In this document: positions 6,835-8,173 of the stretch, one piece after another
How the letters are laid out: each line of letters opens with the position of its first letter
How positions within the stretch are numbered: position 1 is the stretch's first letter
NCBI GenBank assembly: GCA_002426555.1
Contig: DIQU01000095.1
Coordinates: 3,354-11,526 of the forward strand
From: Firmicutes bacterium UBA5454
Lineage (GTDB): Bacteria; Bacillota; Clostridia; Caldicoprobacterales; DTU083
DNA: 8,173 nucleotides
Reading direction: 5' to 3'
The notes under the pieces: generated by a model
Told to the model about the DNA's origin: nothing
The model's database searches: none
What the model saw: the letters and a program-made list of their open reading frames with translations, nothing else
Translations under genes and position numbers: made by a program

Positions 6835-8061
6835 TTACTTGGTTGATCCCTCAATGATTTTTAAGAAATCTCCGTAATTCAATATTTCCTGCGGAATATA
6901 AAGGCGTTCATCAAGCAACTTACGAATAGCGGCCTGCTCATCTGGTTTAAAGTGTAAAAGAAATTGGTCCATGCTTCTTGGAAACTGCTTGTCCTTTGTT
7001 ACAGGCAGCGGCTGATTCTTCGATTTATCCAACATCTTTTGATATAAGGGAGTCATCAGTTTGATATCCAAGGCAGGGTTTTGTTCTACCAAGTCAGTAA
7101 AAATGTAGATCCCTTCATAGTCGATATCACCCATATAATAATAAGCAGTATTGTAACCACTGAAAGCAGCATCATCATAATCTGTAAGCGTGCTGTACTT
7201 TCGATTGATTTTCTTTCCTTCCCCATACATTAAAACATGAAAAGGAATTTCAAACAAGTAATGCTTGTATTGAGTCATTATTTTTCTTAGGGTATACCAG
7301 GTATCCTTGTTTTCACTAATAAGTATATTTACTACATTTTGATCAACATGTTCTATATCAGCTGGTTGCCTGCTTTTAGTAATACTGCTTTTGTCAACTT
7401 GCTTACTCCCGCCTGCTAAGCTGCCACTGTATGCTTGTTCGCCCTCACTTACAATACCGCCGCTGTTAGCTTGGTTACTTTCGTCTGCAATGCTGCTCCT
7501 GTTTACTTGCCTGCCATTTTTTAGCGGCATAATATTATATGTGAAAAAAGGTTCCGGTGTATCGTAGTAATTCAGAAGCTCTCGAATCCCAGGATTGAAA
7601 TTAAGAACGACAGCAAGGCTTTTATTGTCTTTCAAAGCCTTTTCCTTATGAAATATCTGAAAGGATCTTTCATTCACCGATACAGGGATACTCAACTGCT
7701 CATCATTAACTATTAGCCAAGAGTTTAGGGGAGTCAGCCATTTTTTGTGTTCCTTATATGTTTTTGGATGATTTAAATATCCCTCAATATTGAAGGCGGA
7801 ATGCAGCTGTCTGATCTCAGGAATGTAAATATCATATGATTCATCTGGCTTGAATACCCTATATCGTTTAAAAAGTGGCGGGTTCATGCCATTGGAGCCA
7901 GAAGATTTAACTGGATCCAGCAAACCTTCTTGCAGCATTTCCTGAAAAAGTTCATAGTATTCTTCATAATCGGCGACCTGCAACATTGCACGTATTTGCT
8001 TTTCTGATAATCGTTTGCCCGCATATGGCTTTAATACTTTTTTTATTGTGCTGTAAAGCAT
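6835..8061 (-). CDS. jetD: JetD, Wadjet Toprim nuclease (Spo11/topo VI A-like)
   Basis: JetD is the effector that cleaves small circular DNA captured by JetABC. This 408-residue protein has an N-terminal helical/winged-helix-like arm (1-90) and a middle domain (about 91-180) with WLTPLNSWL and VNERSFQIFHKEKAL, which I recognise as typical of JetD (DUF3322/DUF2220 type). A low-complexity linker at 184-232 is built of 12-residue repeats. A Toprim domain follows from about 242: Glu250 in ILISENKDTW is the expected catalytic acid, YGEGKK is at 279-284, and GDIDYEG (311-317) supplies the Asp312/Asp314 metal-binding DxD. All key acids are present, so the nuclease looks intact. The C-terminal helical part ends at TAA 6837-6835. 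ATG 8061 is the start because an in-frame TAA (8067-8065) lies two codons upstream; the purine-rich GGAGAGAG (8078-8071) nine bases before it is the ribosome binding site. The gene precedes jetABC here, whereas type I operons have it last. A standalone topo VI A-like nuclease is unlikely given the neighbours. Confidence 0.92.
   Translation of the reverse strand: MLYSTIKKVLKPYAGKRLSEKQIRAMLQVADYEEYYELFQEMLQEGLLDPVKSSGSNGMNPPLFKRYRVFKPDESYDIYIPEIRQLHSAFNIEGYLNHPKTYKEHKKWLTPLNSWLIVNDEQLSIPVSVNERSFQIFHKEKALKDNKSLAVVLNFNPGIRELLNYYDTPEPFFTYNIMPLKNGRQVNRSSIADESNQANSGGIVSEGEQAYSGSLAGGSKQVDKSSITKSRQPADIEHVDQNVVNILISENKDTWYTLRKIMTQYKHYLFEIPFHVLMYGEGKKINRKYSTLTDYDDAAFSGYNTAYYYMGDIDYEGIYIFTDLVEQNPALDIKLMTPLYQKMLDKSKNQPLPVTKDKQFPRSMDQFLLHFKPDEQAAIRKLLDERLYIPQEILNYGDFLKIIEGSTK
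7366..7509 (-). repeat. Degenerate 36-bp tandem repeat within jetD (4 copies)
   Basis: Four exact-length 36-base blocks (plus-strand 7366-7401, 7402-7437, 7438-7473, 7474-7509) each end in CTTG and share a TGT eight bases before the end of the block, plus a C.GC core at offset 20-23. They encode four 12-residue units at JetD 185-232 that all begin with Gln. The first is QVNRSSIADESN and the last QVDKSSITKSRQ; the general pattern is Q-[V/A]-x-[R/K/S]-[S/G]-[S/G]-[I/L]. The bases just beyond 7509 (encoding KNGR) resemble the start of the first plus-strand block, suggesting a further partial copy. The units are rich in Ser, Gly, Gln and Asn and probably form a disordered linker directly before the Toprim domain. 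Confidence 0.8.
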
Positions 8062-8173
8062 ATCTTATATCTCTCTCCGCTTTTCCATGTTGTTCTTATT
8101 CTTAAATAAACTACTAAAATCTCAGATTTAGTGTGCTTGTTAACCCCTATTAGAGTAATACTTTTGGTTAGGA
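8062..8173 (-). other. Leader upstream of jetD, no gene seen
   Basis: This 112-base AT-rich stretch should contain the operon promoter, but I find no convincing -35/-10 pair; TTAACA at 8143-8138 lacks a good -10 at normal spacing. A seven-codon open frame (ATG 8088 to TAA 8065) lies in the jetD frame with no clear ribosome binding site and is probably chance. Its stop fixes the jetD start downstream. No operator-like inverted repeat was recognised. Confidence 0.5.

Noticed and set aside
7366..7509. CRISPR-like array from the regularly spaced similar blocks
   Set aside because: The blocks are contiguous, degenerate, lack spacers and keep the jetD reading frame, so this is a coding tandem repeat.
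8065..8088. Seven-codon leader peptide upstream of jetD
   Set aside because: It lacks a clear ribosome binding site and any regulatory codon run; its stop is useful only for fixing the jetD start.

Overview
The window holds one minus-strand gene cluster that I read as a Wadjet (JetABCD) plasmid-defence operon. The order in the direction of transcription is jetD, jetA, jetB, jetC. Wadjet systems are SMC-type (MukBEF-like) complexes. JetA (kleisin, MukF-like), JetB (KITE, MukE-like) and JetC (SMC-like ATPase, MukB-like) form a loop-extruding motor. JetD, a Toprim nuclease related to the topoisomerase VI A subunit and Spo11, cuts small circular DNA trapped by the motor. The very long JetC and the style of JetA point to type II (or the similar type III) rather than the shorter type I; this subtype call is from memory of the families and is less certain than the Wadjet call.

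Layout, right to left: 8173-8062 is a short AT-rich leader. jetD (8061-6835) encodes 408 residues and has intact Toprim residues. A 100-base gap (6834-6735) holds a plausible sigma-A-type promoter. jetA (6734-5076) overlaps jetB (5079-4384) by ATGA. jetC starts one base after the jetB stop (4382) and stays open to the left edge. It gives 1,460 complete codons with Walker A, hinge, ABC signature and Walker B all present, so only its C-terminal end is cut off. The tight jetA-jetB-jetC packing suggests translational coupling of the motor subunits. jetD is separated and could be expressed partly independently.

The low GC content, strong AGG-type ribosome binding sites and protein style suggest a Firmicute, probably Clostridia; this is inference. 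No tRNA, rRNA, CRISPR array, insertion sequence or plus-strand gene is supported.

The least ordinary signals are two independent in-frame degenerate tandem repeats. One is a 36-bp unit (about four copies) in jetD immediately before the Toprim domain. The other is a 15-bp unit (about four copies) in jetA near the end of its N-terminal domain. Both look like sites where protein linkers can change length without a frameshift. JetC also has non-canonical residues in both Walker motifs.
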